From positions 1 through 64,000 of the forward strand of contig NZ_JAFIDN010000012.1 of NCBI RefSeq assembly GCF_017921895.1: a stretch of DNA of 64,000 bases. Direction: 5' to 3'. This DNA is from Natronogracilivirga saccharolytica (GTDB lineage: Bacteria > Bacteroidota > Rhodothermia > Balneolales > Natronogracilivirgulaceae). Positions within the stretch are counted from its first letter, which is position 1. Each line of letters opens with the position of its first letter. Below are positions 14,833 to 23,951 of this stretch, piece by piece. A program made the position numbers and the translations under genes. Under the pieces are notes generated by a model. That model was given only the letters and a program-made list of their open reading frames with translations, searched no databases and was not told where the DNA came from.

Positions 14833-17800
14833 ATGAAAGTAATAGAACAAGCAATTAAGAACAGGACGCTCATTGTAGTCCTTGCCGGCGTGCTCATCGT
14901 TTCCGGGCTCTATTCCTATATTACCATACCGAAAGAGTCGGCTCCGTCCATCGATATTCCGTTGTTCATAATTACAACGATATATCCGGGCATCGGTCCT
15001 TCCGACATCGAATCACTGGTGACCCAGCCGCTGGAGCGGGAGCTTCAGGGTATAGAAGGGGTCAGTGAGATCCGTTCTACATCGTTTGAGGGGTTCAGCA
15101 GTATTGTCGTGGAGTTTGATCTGGATGTCGAGAACATAGAAGCCAGCCAGCGGGTACGGGAGCAGGTGGACCTGGCCCGGTCCGAGCTGCCTTCAGACGC
15201 CGAAGAACCTGTGATCACCGAGTTTAATATTGATGATTTTCCGATTATGACGGTAAATCTTGGTGCCGATTATTCGATGGCACAGCTCACCCAGATTGCT
15301 GAACGCCTGGAGGACGAACTTGAGACGATATCCGGGGTTCGCGAAGTGGATGTTATCGGCGGACTTGAACGGGAGGTGCAGGTAAATGTGGCACTTGCCG
15401 CTTTGAAAGGTCATAATATCTCATTTCAGCAGATCATAGGTGCCATTCAGGGACAGAATGTGACGATCCCGGGAGGCAATGTGGATGTGGACCGACTGTC
15501 GTACCTGCTCAGGGTCTCCGGAGAGTTTGAACATCCGGATGAAATTGAGGACCTGGTGGTTTTTGCACCGCCTGCCGGCGGGGGTGGCGGTGACAACGAT
15601 CAGCCCGCTCCTTTGGGCATGATATACATGCGGGATCTGGCCGAGGTGATTTATGGATTCAAGGACAGAGAGAGCTATGCCCGTCTGACGGCATACAAGG
15701 TTGAGGACGACAACGGCGATCTGATTCCGGTTCCCTATGAAGAAGTGGCTGAAAATCAGGTAGTCAGTCTGGATATCAAGCAGCGCTCGGGTTCGAACAT
15801 CCTTGAAATATCGGAAGATGTAAACAGGGTGCTGGAGGAGTTCGGCTTTCCTTCCGGCACACAGATTGTTATGACCAATGATGCCAGCGAAGACATTCAG
15901 AACCTGATCAGCGATCTTGAAAACAGCATCATCAGCGGTATGCTGTTTGTTGTGCTGGTGCTGGTATTCTTTCTGGGTATACGCAATGCCCTGCTTGTCG
16001 GAACCGCGGTACCCCTGGCAATTTTTGTCGGTTTTCTTGTCATGACAATAATGGGGCTGACACTCAATTTTGTGATTCTGTTCAGCCTTATTATTGCACT
16101 GGGTCTGCTGGTAGACAACTCCGTTGTTATTGTTGAAAATATTTACCGTTTTCGGGAAAGGGGAATGGAACGTTTTGATGCTGCCAGGGAAGGTGCCAAC
16201 GAAGTCGGCTATGCATTGCTGGCATCCACAGCTACACTGGTTGCCGCTTTCCTGCCCCTGCTTTTCTGGCCGGATATCATCGGGGAATTCATGAGTTATC
16301 TTCCCATGACCCTGATTATTGTACTGCTCTGCTCGCTTTTTATCGCGCTGATTATATATCCGTCACTGACCGGCTTTTTTGTCAAACTGCCGACAGAGAA
16401 AAAAAGGCGCAAAAGTCTGTTAACGAAAATATCCATATGGACCGGTGTTGTACTGGTTGCAGCAGTGGTAGGTCTGACAAACTACATCACTTTGATCGTA
16501 GGTATACTCATTGTTCTGTTCTTTGTTGTTACTTACAAGCTTTTTGTCAAACCATTGAGCGATATATTCACCGGGCAGCTGCTGCCTGCTTTTATCGAAG
16601 GCTATAAATCGTTTCTGACATGGATGCTCCAGCGCAATTACAAGGTGAGATGGGCATATTGGCGGAACATGTTCAGTCTTTCGGCATTCACGGCAGGATT
16701 TCTCCTGCTTGTTCTGAGCGGTGCACTGTCTCTTTTCCTTGGCGCTGCAGCGCTTCCGGTTGCCATTCTCGGTGGTATCGCTCTTGTGATCGGTTCGCTT
16801 GGTGTTATCTTGCATACGTTTGAATCAGTAATCCTTGGTGGTATTCGCAGTGTTATCGGCGGACTGGTAGTGGCAGTGGTATTTGCACTCACATTGTTTG
16901 GTTTCAGCTTAATGAGTGCGGAACTGACATGGCGTATTTTTCTGATAGTGATGGGTATTCCCGGGTTGGTCGTAGTGCTTGGATTTCTGGGAATGTTCCG
17001 TACACGCAAAAGCCCGATAATTCTCACCGATAACAGGTCTCGTCTGCTCAATTCAACTGTAGGCGCATTATTTGCCATACTGGTGGTCTTTTCTCTTGTA
17101 CCTACCGGTGTCAATTTCTTTCCGGAAACCGACCCTAACCGTATCGACATCAACATCGAGGGTCCGCTGGGCATGAATATTGATGCCAGCAACGAGATGG
17201 TCAGGGAGATTCAGTCACGCCTGAACAGTCTTATTGATGAAAGTGATGATACACGGGGGAGCATTGAAAATGTTCAGGTTAATGTGGGAATTGCTGCAAC
17301 GGGAGGATTCGGCGCCGGAATTCCAAGTCCGGAGCGGGCCCGAATATCGTTGAATATGGTTGATTTTGCCGACCGGTATGAGTCCAGCAGTGTTACCATG
17401 ACAAAAATCCGGGAAGCCATCGGCGAAGTTCCGGATGCACTGATCCAGGTGGAAGGCCAGGAGATTGGGCCACCGACCGGTTCCCCTGTTAACATTGAGA
17501 TATCCGGCGATGACTTCAGGCAGGTGGAACGCATCACCAGTGAAGTCAGGCAGAGACTGCAGGATGCTGAATTTACCGGGTCCATTCCCGGACTTGTAGA
17601 TGTACGTGACAATGTCAGCGGCGGGCTGCCTGAGTACAATCTGAGGATTGACCATGAAAAAGCCAGAAAATTCGGACTCACACTTTCCGATATTGCCCAA
17701 ACCGTGAGAATTGCTGTTAACGGACTGGATGCCAGTACGTTCCGCGACGGGGAAGACGAGTATGACATTGTAGTGAGACTGCGGGAAGAGGATCGTGATG

Positions 17801-18651
17801 ATCTGGACAAGCTGCGTGATTTAACCATTAATCAGGCCGGAATGCAGGTTCCGCTGGTTTCTGTTGCCGATTTTGAAGAAGCAGCGGGACCCGGTTCGAT
17901 ATCACGTCTTAACCTGCAGCGTACGGCTGTTGTAGAGGCGGATGCCGCCGCCGGTTTCAGCGGGCCACAAGTGCTCTCTCAGGTTCAGGACTATCTTGCT
18001 GACTACCGCCAGGACCTGCCGGCAGGGTATACCATGGAGTATACAGGAGAGAGTGAAGATCAGGAAGAAAGCTTCAGCTTTTTGACGACCGCTTTGGTTA
18101 TCAGTTTTGCACTTATCTTTCTGGTGCTGCTTGCCAAGTTCAACAGTCTGATCATTCCGTTCATAATATCCATTGCTGTCGGCCTGAGTCTGATCGGTGT
18201 ATTCCTCGGACTGATTGTCACGCGAACCGAGTTCAATGTCATGGTTTTTGTCGGGATCATCAGTCTGGCAGGAATTGTTTGTATCAACAACATCGTCCTG
18301 GTGGAATATATCAAGCAGATGCTTGATTCCGGAAAGTCAAAAATGGATGCCATCGTTGAGGCGGGCGCCATCAGGCTTCGTCCCGTACTGCTGACAGCAC
18401 TTACCACTATTCTTGGTCTGGTTCCGCTGACATTTGGTATAGACATTGACTATATCGGCTTGCTGACACAATTTGACCCTGCCTTTCAGCTTGGAACAGA
18501 GAGCACCCAGTTCTGGGGGCCGATGGGGATTACAATTATCAGCGGACTGATGTTTGCGACATTCCTTACCCTTGTTATTGTTCCCGTGATGTATTCGGTG
18601 TTTGATTCACTTTCAAAGAGTGTCGCAGAAGCGTACCGATCCAGGGACTGA
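14833..18651 (+). CDS. RND efflux permease with an extra membrane block (1272 residues)
   Basis: This is the inner-membrane proton-driven pump of the tripartite system. Typical RND features are the first helix (about 10-30), the porter-domain start PKESAPSIDIPLFIITTIYPG, helix 4 with LLVDNSVVIVENIYR (Asp428 kept, next residue Asn429) and a C-terminal half with INNIVLVEYIKQM, where AcrB has a lysine. The length exceeds the usual 1020-1050 residues by about 230. The extra part lies between TM6 and TM7, at about residues 528-735. It contains roughly six hydrophobic segments (VVLVAAVVGLTNY..., FLLLVLSGALSLFLGAAALPV, GGLVVAVVFALTLFGF, FLIVMGIPGLVVVLGFLG). The substrate is unknown; the HAE-type family suggests hydrophobic or amphiphilic compounds. 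Confidence 0.93.
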   Translation: MKVIEQAIKNRTLIVVLAGVLIVSGLYSYITIPKESAPSIDIPLFIITTIYPGIGPSDIESLVTQPLERELQGIEGVSEIRSTSFEGFSSIVVEFDLDVENIEASQRVREQVDLARSELPSDAEEPVITEFNIDDFPIMTVNLGADYSMAQLTQIAERLEDELETISGVREVDVIGGLEREVQVNVALAALKGHNISFQQIIGAIQGQNVTIPGGNVDVDRLSYLLRVSGEFEHPDEIEDLVVFAPPAGGGGGDNDQPAPLGMIYMRDLAEVIYGFKDRESYARLTAYKVEDDNGDLIPVPYEEVAENQVVSLDIKQRSGSNILEISEDVNRVLEEFGFPSGTQIVMTNDASEDIQNLISDLENSIISGMLFVVLVLVFFLGIRNALLVGTAVPLAIFVGFLVMTIMGLTLNFVILFSLIIALGLLVDNSVVIVENIYRFRERGMERFDAAREGANEVGYALLASTATLVAAFLPLLFWPDIIGEFMSYLPMTLIIVLLCSLFIALIIYPSLTGFFVKLPTEKKRRKSLLTKISIWTGVVLVAAVVGLTNYITLIVGILIVLFFVVTYKLFVKPLSDIFTGQLLPAFIEGYKSFLTWMLQRNYKVRWAYWRNMFSLSAFTAGFLLLVLSGALSLFLGAAALPVAILGGIALVIGSLGVILHTFESVILGGIRSVIGGLVVAVVFALTLFGFSLMSAELTWRIFLIVMGIPGLVVVLGFLGMFRTRKSPIILTDNRSRLLNSTVGALFAILVVFSLVPTGVNFFPETDPNRIDINIEGPLGMNIDASNEMVREIQSRLNSLIDESDDTRGSIENVQVNVGIAATGGFGAGIPSPERARISLNMVDFADRYESSSVTMTKIREAIGEVPDALIQVEGQEIGPPTGSPVNIEISGDDFRQVERITSEVRQRLQDAEFTGSIPGLVDVRDNVSGGLPEYNLRIDHEKARKFGLTLSDIAQTVRIAVNGLDASTFRDGEDEYDIVVRLREEDRDDLDKLRDLTINQAGMQVPLVSVADFEEAAGPGSISRLNLQRTAVVEADAAAGFSGPQVLSQVQDYLADYRQDLPAGYTMEYTGESEDQEESFSFLTTALVISFALIFLVLLAKFNSLIIPFIISIAVGLSLIGVFLGLIVTRTEFNVMVFVGIISLAGIVCINNIVLVEYIKQMLDSGKSKMDAIVEAGAIRLRPVLLTALTTILGLVPLTFGIDIDYIGLLTQFDPAFQLGTESTQFWGPMGITIISGLMFATFLTLVIVPVMYSVFDSLSKSVAEAYRSRD

Positions 18652-18748
18652 CGGGTGGTTTGACACATTGATGTCGGAGCGATATCTGGTGCGGATTCAG
18701 CAACAGATGCTTTTTCAGGAATTGCGGTCTGTGAGACGGACCTGATGG

Positions 18749-19177
18749 TCAGTGGTTCGACAGGATGGCGGTAGTGCATCTGCTGATGCAAACCAGCTCA
18801 CTATCGTCATTTCGTATCTCTGTCTGCCAGACATGGGTTTTACTGCCATGATGCAGAATTGTGGCTGTTGCGTACACACTGCCTGTCCTTACGGGCCGAA
18901 TATGGTTGGCATTGATCTCAAGTCCGACTGCTTTTTGATGATCCGTGTCGATGAGCATCCAGCTGCCCAGAGATGACACGGTTTCGGCAAGTGCAACCGA
19001 AGCACCCCCGTGAAGCAGTCCGAAAGGTTGTTTTACCGCCGGGCTGACCGGCATGGAGGCCTCGATGCATCCATGATCAATTCTGGTGATTCGGATGGAT
19101 AAAGCTTCCATCAGTCCGGGCTGACCGATAGATGAAAGTTGTTCCCATTTATCTTTCAGGTCGTCGGCAATAATCAT
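18749..19177 (-). CDS. Hotdog-fold thioesterase, PaaI/YdiI-like
   Basis: This 142-residue protein matches the PaaI-type hotdog thioesterases, with the core LLHGGASVALAETVSSLGSWM around residue 55. Glu in AETVSS is the likely catalytic acid, and INANHIRPVRTG follows as the second conserved stretch. It should hydrolyse an aromatic or acyl-CoA thioester in the cytoplasm. MenI (DHNA-CoA hydrolase) belongs to this group and is one possible role, but no men genes are nearby. It is convergent with the RND pump and about 30 bp below the phzF-like gene, probably in one transcript with it. Confidence 0.85.
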   Translation of the reverse strand: MIIADDLKDKWEQLSSIGQPGLMEALSIRITRIDHGCIEASMPVSPAVKQPFGLLHGGASVALAETVSSLGSWMLIDTDHQKAVGLEINANHIRPVRTGSVYATATILHHGSKTHVWQTEIRNDDSELVCISRCTTAILSNH

Positions 19178-19204
19178 GAGGTGCCATGTTTTAGCGGGGC
19201 TTGA

Positions 19205-20140
19205 TCAGAAACTGCCATCAGACTGGCCCCGCAGTCTCATATTGCCGTCTATCACTGTTATGGCTTCTCCAGCGATTTGTATAAGGGAAACCTTGCCGTC
19301 TTTAACGGCCATATTGACATGCACTATTCCGGGGCGTTTGATATTCTCACCCTGCAGCGCGCGGAAGGAGAAAACCTTCTTGTTTTTATCGAGAAATCCA
19401 TTCTCCCACAGAAAAGCGGCCATAGGACCGTTTGCTGTTCCGGTAACCGGATCTTCCAGGATGCCCAGCGACGGGGCGAAAAATCGCATGACCCAGTCCT
19501 CGTCAAGATCACCGGTATCGGTGGTGACAACAGCAAATCCGCTCAGATCATGCCTGTCATTGAGCGTGCGAAGCAAGTGCTGGTTGGGTTCCAGCGTCTC
19601 CAGGCTTTCAAGATTCCGGACAGGCACGTAGCAAAATCCGTTTCCGGTAATCTGAGGTGCAACCTTTTGACTGAGTTCAATATCCGAGAGCCCGAGCGCC
19701 CCGCACAGATATCTGGTATCACCCGGATATGGGAAAAATTGGGGTACCGGAAGCGAAAATTTCACATAAGGCCTCAGGTCAAACCATTCCACGTCAACGG
19801 TAAGCACACCCGCCCGTGTTTCCACAAGAAAAGATTGCGGCTCATTTACCTCAAGGTCGAAAGCGCCGTCTTCAGCCAGTATGTGAAATGCAGCGACGGT
19901 TCCGTGTCCGCAAAGATCCACTTCCTGGGTAGGGGTGAACCAGCGCAATCTGAGATCATGGTTTTCATTTTCAGCAGGAAGTACAAATGTGGTTTCCGAG
20001 GCATTTATTTCCCGTGCGATATTCTGCATATCGGAGCTGCGCAGATGCTCCGCATCGGTAACCACACCCGCGGGGTTTCCGGAAAAAGGTTTGCGGGTAA
20101 AAGCATCAACCTGACGAAATCGAATAACAGAAGCAGGCAT
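19205..20140 (-). CDS. PhzF family isomerase/epimerase-like protein
   Basis: The 311-residue protein has the two-lobed PhzF/diaminopimelate-epimerase fold. The N-terminus QVDAFTRKPFSGNPAGVV and REINASETTFV carry the conserved Glu (residue 49) that serves as the acid/base in PhzF. The second lobe has VDLCGHGTVAAFHIL and EDPVTGTANG. Most PhzF relatives outside phenazine producers have unknown substrates. No phenazine genes are present, so a phenazine role is not implied. Gaps to its neighbours on the same strand are short (27 and 32 bp). Confidence 0.9.
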   Translation of the reverse strand: MPASVIRFRQVDAFTRKPFSGNPAGVVTDAEHLRSSDMQNIAREINASETTFVLPAENENHDLRLRWFTPTQEVDLCGHGTVAAFHILAEDGAFDLEVNEPQSFLVETRAGVLTVDVEWFDLRPYVKFSLPVPQFFPYPGDTRYLCGALGLSDIELSQKVAPQITGNGFCYVPVRNLESLETLEPNQHLLRTLNDRHDLSGFAVVTTDTGDLDEDWVMRFFAPSLGILEDPVTGTANGPMAAFLWENGFLDKNKKVFSFRALQGENIKRPGIVHVNMAVKDGKVSLIQIAGEAITVIDGNMRLRGQSDGSF

Positions 20141-20172
20141 AAAAGTGTCTTATGAGCTTTATGTTCCGGCTA

Positions 20173-20955
20173 TCAGTTGACAGAAAGCAGTTCTACGTCA
20201 AAAACCAAGGTAGCATTGGGAGGAATGACGCCTCCGGCTCCGGACTCACCGTATCCCAGCTCAGGCGGAATAACCAGCGTCCTTCGTTCACCAACGTTCA
20301 TGTCGAGCAGGCCTTCATCCCATCCCGGAATAACCTGACCTTCTCCCACGGTGAATTCAAACGATTCGTCCCTGAGAGTGGAACTGTCAAACATGGTGCC
20401 GTCTTTCAGGAAGCCGGAGTATTCAACGGTAATCATGTCACCGGCTTCCGGTGAGGGGCCGTCGCCTTCTTCGTGGACAAAGTATTGCAGACCGCTTTCA
20501 GTGGATTCCAGTGCCGCATCATCATAGTCCCATGGTTGCGGAGGCTTGGTGATGGAAATCAGCTCAATATCCATGTATACATTTTCCCCGCCGGGGATGA
20601 ACCCTTCGATTCCCTCATCACCGAATGCAAGATTCGGAGGGATTACAAGTGATCGCTTTCCGCCTTCACGCATGCCTATCATGCCTTCATCCCATCCCTG
20701 CATGGGAAGCTGTCCGGCTCCGACCTGAACAACGATGGGCTCATCACGTTCGTAGGTAGATTCAAAAACCTCACCATTTTCAAGTGAACCTTCAAAATGA
20801 ATAGTCAGAAAATCCATGGATTCGGCCTCGGCACCGTTGCCGACTTCGGTGTCGGTGATCTCCAGTCCGTCATCTGTTACTGTGGTATCATTTCCGCAGC
20901 TCCAGGTAAAAAAGACCAGTGCAGCAACAATGTAAGAAAATGTTTGGTATCTCAT
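20173..20955 (-). CDS. Double-domain FKBP-type peptidyl-prolyl isomerase lipoprotein
   Basis: This envelope lipoprotein helps fold exported proteins by isomerising prolyl bonds. From ATG 20955 the product is 260 residues. The signal peptide ends in WSC at Cys20, which decides this start over the longer open frame. Two FKBP domains follow: the first with GWDEGMIGMREGGKRSLVIPPNLAFGDE, the second with GWDEGLLDMNVGERRTLVIPPELGYGESGAGG, each closing with a conserved VELISI/VELLSV strand (motifs named in pieces). An acidic linker follows the lipidated Cys. The phzF-like gene comes next on the same strand. Confidence 0.93.
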   Translation of the reverse strand: MRYQTFSYIVAALVFFTWSCGNDTTVTDDGLEITDTEVGNGAEAESMDFLTIHFEGSLENGEVFESTYERDEPIVVQVGAGQLPMQGWDEGMIGMREGGKRSLVIPPNLAFGDEGIEGFIPGGENVYMDIELISITKPPQPWDYDDAALESTESGLQYFVHEEGDGPSPEAGDMITVEYSGFLKDGTMFDSSTLRDESFEFTVGEGQVIPGWDEGLLDMNVGERRTLVIPPELGYGESGAGGVIPPNATLVFDVELLSVN

Positions 20956-21110
20956 GATCAAAAAAAAGTTTGAAAATTGTAAAACCGGGTTTGCATAAAG
21001 TTCTGGTAGAAGGATAGCAGATTTTCGGCCAATTTCATAGCCCAAAAACATTAGTACTTTATAACGCAGAAATCTGAAATAACTTGCTTTTATGGCAGGA
21101 GCCGCCACAA

Positions 21111-21968
21111 CTACCGGTGTGAAAAACGATCCATTCTTGAGATCAGATGATCCAGTTCCGTGATTCCGAAAGCCGGTTTTTCTCCGTTTTGCACGCATCT
21201 GATAAAACGGGAAAGCAAGTGCTGTGCGGGTTCGCTGTAGTCGAACCGCATGATGTGAGGGGTTTTTTGCTGCTCATCTCCGAGCAGCCATTTCTTGACG
21301 ATATGATCGTTGATCTGGCAGACGGCAGCCAACTTTTGTCCGATTGCAAAACGGGAGTGACGGTTCTCAAGACCGAAAGGGTTCATGAATATGGATGCGG
21401 AACTTCCGTTTCCGAACTTCATATGGAGAAGATGCATTTGCTGCTCCTGGTCATCAGCCAGGTTGCCGAATGGCAGGTCACCTTCAAGTTGTACTGGCTC
21501 GCTTTTGCACCATTCAAGACATATGGAGATCTCTTCGAGCAATATCCGGTTAAGGGTCTGCACGTCGGGCGTATGCTTCGGTCCGGACCACTCTCTGTGA
21601 ATGTGAATTTTTTTCGGGGATGCAATATGGCTGAACAGCCACTGGGTTGCCGTGGAGTAGTATGACCACATGGCAAACATCACGACCATGCCGCTTTCTT
21701 CGGCAATATCAAGGCATGACCGGACATCAGCGGCGTTCAACGGAGGCGGAGCGACCCACAGAACATGGTAGCCGCTTTTGAGTGCATCCTGCAGCAATCC
21801 GGTCTGACGGCCGGGCTCATCGCCGCTTCCCGGAATGATAACGGCATCCACATGCTGCAGCATGCTGATCCGCGGAGTGATCACCACTTCGTGCACTCCT
21901 GCCGTGCGCCTGAGGTGTTGTTCCCAGGTTGCGGCCATACTGCCCGGACCAATGATCCCGAACTTCAT
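21111..21968 (-). CDS. Gfo/Idh/MocA-like NAD(P)-binding protein, divergent
   Basis: The 285-residue protein begins with a Rossmann motif (MKFGIIGPGSMA) and then follows the Gfo/Idh/MocA layout. A second strand DAVIIPG, a helix, GYHVLWVAPPP (where the family normally has the EKP catalytic lysine) and a C-terminal sheet domain with GNGSSASIFMN can be seen. The absence of the EKP lysine suggests a non-catalytic or altered enzyme. PspC starts 30 bp upstream on the same strand's far side (its stop at 21999), so the two may be co-transcribed. Confidence 0.6.
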   Translation of the reverse strand: MKFGIIGPGSMAATWEQHLRRTAGVHEVVITPRISMLQHVDAVIIPGSGDEPGRQTGLLQDALKSGYHVLWVAPPPLNAADVRSCLDIAEESGMVVMFAMWSYYSTATQWLFSHIASPKKIHIHREWSGPKHTPDVQTLNRILLEEISICLEWCKSEPVQLEGDLPFGNLADDQEQQMHLLHMKFGNGSSASIFMNPFGLENRHSRFAIGQKLAAVCQINDHIVKKWLLGDEQQKTPHIMRFDYSEPAQHLLSRFIRCVQNGEKPAFGITELDHLISRMDRFSHR

Positions 21969-21998
21969 AAATTAATGACTTGGTGAACGCCGGATGCA

Positions 21999-22187
21999 TC
22001 ATCTTGGCATGATTACAGCCAGTACCAGATACAACAGAGCGAAGGAACTGAAACTGAATATGGTTGCAACTATGAATATAACCCGGACAAGCGTGCTGTC
22101 CCACCCGAAATATTCGGCAATTCCTCCGCAAACACCAAACAGTATGCTGTCCGTTGCTGATTTTGTCAATCTCTTAGTCATGGTCAT
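21999..22187 (-). CDS. PspC domain small membrane protein
   Basis: This 62-residue protein is a single PspC domain: KSATDSILFGVCGGIAEYFG, then the WDSTLVRVIFIV...LLYLVLAVIMPR membrane segment (in pieces). PspC-like proteins act in membrane stress sensing, usually with a phage-shock system; no pspA gene is in the window. Either ATG 22187 or ATG 22181 could be the start. It is divergent from the photolyase operon, with a very short shared upstream region. Confidence 0.9.
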   Translation of the reverse strand: MTMTKRLTKSATDSILFGVCGGIAEYFGWDSTLVRVIFIVATIFSFSSFALLYLVLAVIMPR

Positions 22188-22247
22188 GATGGTATTTTTT
22201 ATGGGTTGAGGATGGATTTACTTTTTTCATACGCCGGCAGAAGCGCT

Positions 22248-23918
22248 ATGTTTCAGAAAAGTACAGGGAACGATACAATCCGGACTTTACTTTTGGCTTG
22301 TGATGTCCGCACACAGTATTATCAATCATCCCGTTTTGTGAGAAAACTCCTTTACATTCACCAGGATCAGCTCAATCTGAACTGTTTTCCGGAAGAGCTT
22401 TCTTCCGTGGATGCCGTTATCATGGCTGAATCGGTCGCCGATGCCTCCATCCTGCCTTTCCACAAGAAGAAGCTTGTGCTGGAATGGAGTGCACGAAGGC
22501 ATTTTGCATCGGAACTTGAAAAGGATGGTTATGATGTTATTCTCAGCCAAACGGAAAAAACGTCAGCAGGTTTTCTGAGAGAGTATCTTGAAAGCCATCG
22601 CGATGCTTCAATTGTAATCATGGAGCCGGCGGAGTGGACGCCGAGAATGGAAATGATGAAACTTGCGGACGCATTTGGCGAGCGCATCCGGATCATCCCC
22701 AATACATTTTTTCTGGCAGATGCTGGATCCTGGACGGACACCGTGCGCAACGGCTACCGGATGGAGTTCTTCTACAGGGAAATACGTCGTCAGACCGGTT
22801 ACCTGATGGATGACGGCAAGCCCGAAGGAGGGGAGTGGAATTACGATGACCGCAACCGGAAATCGCTGCCTGATGATGAGAACGTGCCTGAATCTCCCTC
22901 ATTCACTCCCGATAAGATCACTCAGGAGGTGATGGCGGATGTCAACCGTCTTTTTCCCGATCATTTCGGGTCGACTGAGGGATTTGCCTATGCTGTCACA
23001 AGAAAAGATGCATTGCAGGTGTTCAGGAATTTTCTGGATGTCAGACTGGAAAACTTTGGCCCGTATCAGGATGCAATGGCCGACGGAGAGCCGTTTTTGT
23101 TTCATTCACTGATCTCGCCATATCTGAACATCGGTCTGCTGACTGCCCGCGAGGTTTGTGAGGCTGCAATCGAAGCATATGACGCATCCAAAAAGCAAAA
23201 AACAGACTCCGGCAAAAAGGGCGGGGGCAGCGATGGCAATGACGAAGGCGATGACAGCAAAACACTTCCCCTTAATTCGGTTGAAGGGTTTCTGAGGCAG
23301 ATCATCGGCTGGCGTGAGTATATACGGATTTATTACGAAGCAATGATGCCTGATGTCCGGGAAGCCAATCATTTTTCTTACGGTGAGGAGCTGCCCGACC
23401 TGTACTGGTCGGCAGATACTGATATGAACTGCCTGAGTCAGGCAACCCAAAGTGTTTTGGATCACGGTTATGCTCATCATATTCAGCGGCTTATGATCCT
23501 GAGCAACTTCAGCAATCTCACCGGATCAGATCCGCGCCGGCTGCTGGACTGGTTCTGGTTTGCGTTTGTCGACGCGCATGAATGGGTGGTGCTGCCCAAT
23601 GTTCTGGGTATGTCCACCTTCGCCGATGGTGGTGTGCTGGCATCCAAACCTTATGTCGCGGGCGGCAATTACATCAACAAGATGAGCAATCACTGCAAGA
23701 GCTGCCGCTACAATGTAAAAGCAAGGACCGGCGAATCTGCGTGTCCGTTTAATTATCTGTACTGGAATTTTGTCGACAGGGAACATGACAAACTCAAACA
23801 AAATCCAAGGATCGGGTTTATGATCCGCACCTGGGATAAAAAAGGGGAAGAAGAGAAACAGAATATTCGTGAACAGTCAGAGGTGTTTCTGGCAGAGTTG
23901 AAGAGGTATAATTCATAG
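22248..23918 (+). CDS. Iron-sulfur bacterial cryptochrome/photolyase (FeS-BCP, PhrB-like)
   Basis: This DNA-repair flavoprotein of the FeS-BCP group is a likely (6-4) photolyase. Four cysteines for a 4Fe-4S cluster are present at about 395 (DMNC), 483 and 486 (CKSC), and 499 (ACPF). Their spacing (88, 3, 13) equals that I recall for Agrobacterium PhrB. Family motifs include LDHGYAHHIQRLMILSNF, DWFWFAFVDAHEWVV and NYINKMSNHC. An acidic/Lys-rich insertion at about 317-345 (KKGGGSDGNDEGDDS) is unusual. The frame opens at TTG 22206 with ATGs at 22212 and 22248. A GTG at 22338 would give the family-like N-terminus RKLLYIHQDQLN, so the true start is uncertain. The class II photolyase follows 33 bp later. 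Confidence 0.9.
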   Translation: MFQKSTGNDTIRTLLLACDVRTQYYQSSRFVRKLLYIHQDQLNLNCFPEELSSVDAVIMAESVADASILPFHKKKLVLEWSARRHFASELEKDGYDVILSQTEKTSAGFLREYLESHRDASIVIMEPAEWTPRMEMMKLADAFGERIRIIPNTFFLADAGSWTDTVRNGYRMEFFYREIRRQTGYLMDDGKPEGGEWNYDDRNRKSLPDDENVPESPSFTPDKITQEVMADVNRLFPDHFGSTEGFAYAVTRKDALQVFRNFLDVRLENFGPYQDAMADGEPFLFHSLISPYLNIGLLTAREVCEAAIEAYDASKKQKTDSGKKGGGSDGNDEGDDSKTLPLNSVEGFLRQIIGWREYIRIYYEAMMPDVREANHFSYGEELPDLYWSADTDMNCLSQATQSVLDHGYAHHIQRLMILSNFSNLTGSDPRRLLDWFWFAFVDAHEWVVLPNVLGMSTFADGGVLASKPYVAGGNYINKMSNHCKSCRYNVKARTGESACPFNYLYWNFVDREHDKLKQNPRIGFMIRTWDKKGEEEKQNIREQSEVFLAELKRYNS

Positions 23919-23951
23919 CGTGCTATTGAATCCCGCAAATATGAAATTACC

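Noticed and set aside
19277-20155. 292-residue open frame on the plus strand
   Set aside because: Antisense shadow of the PhzF-like gene.
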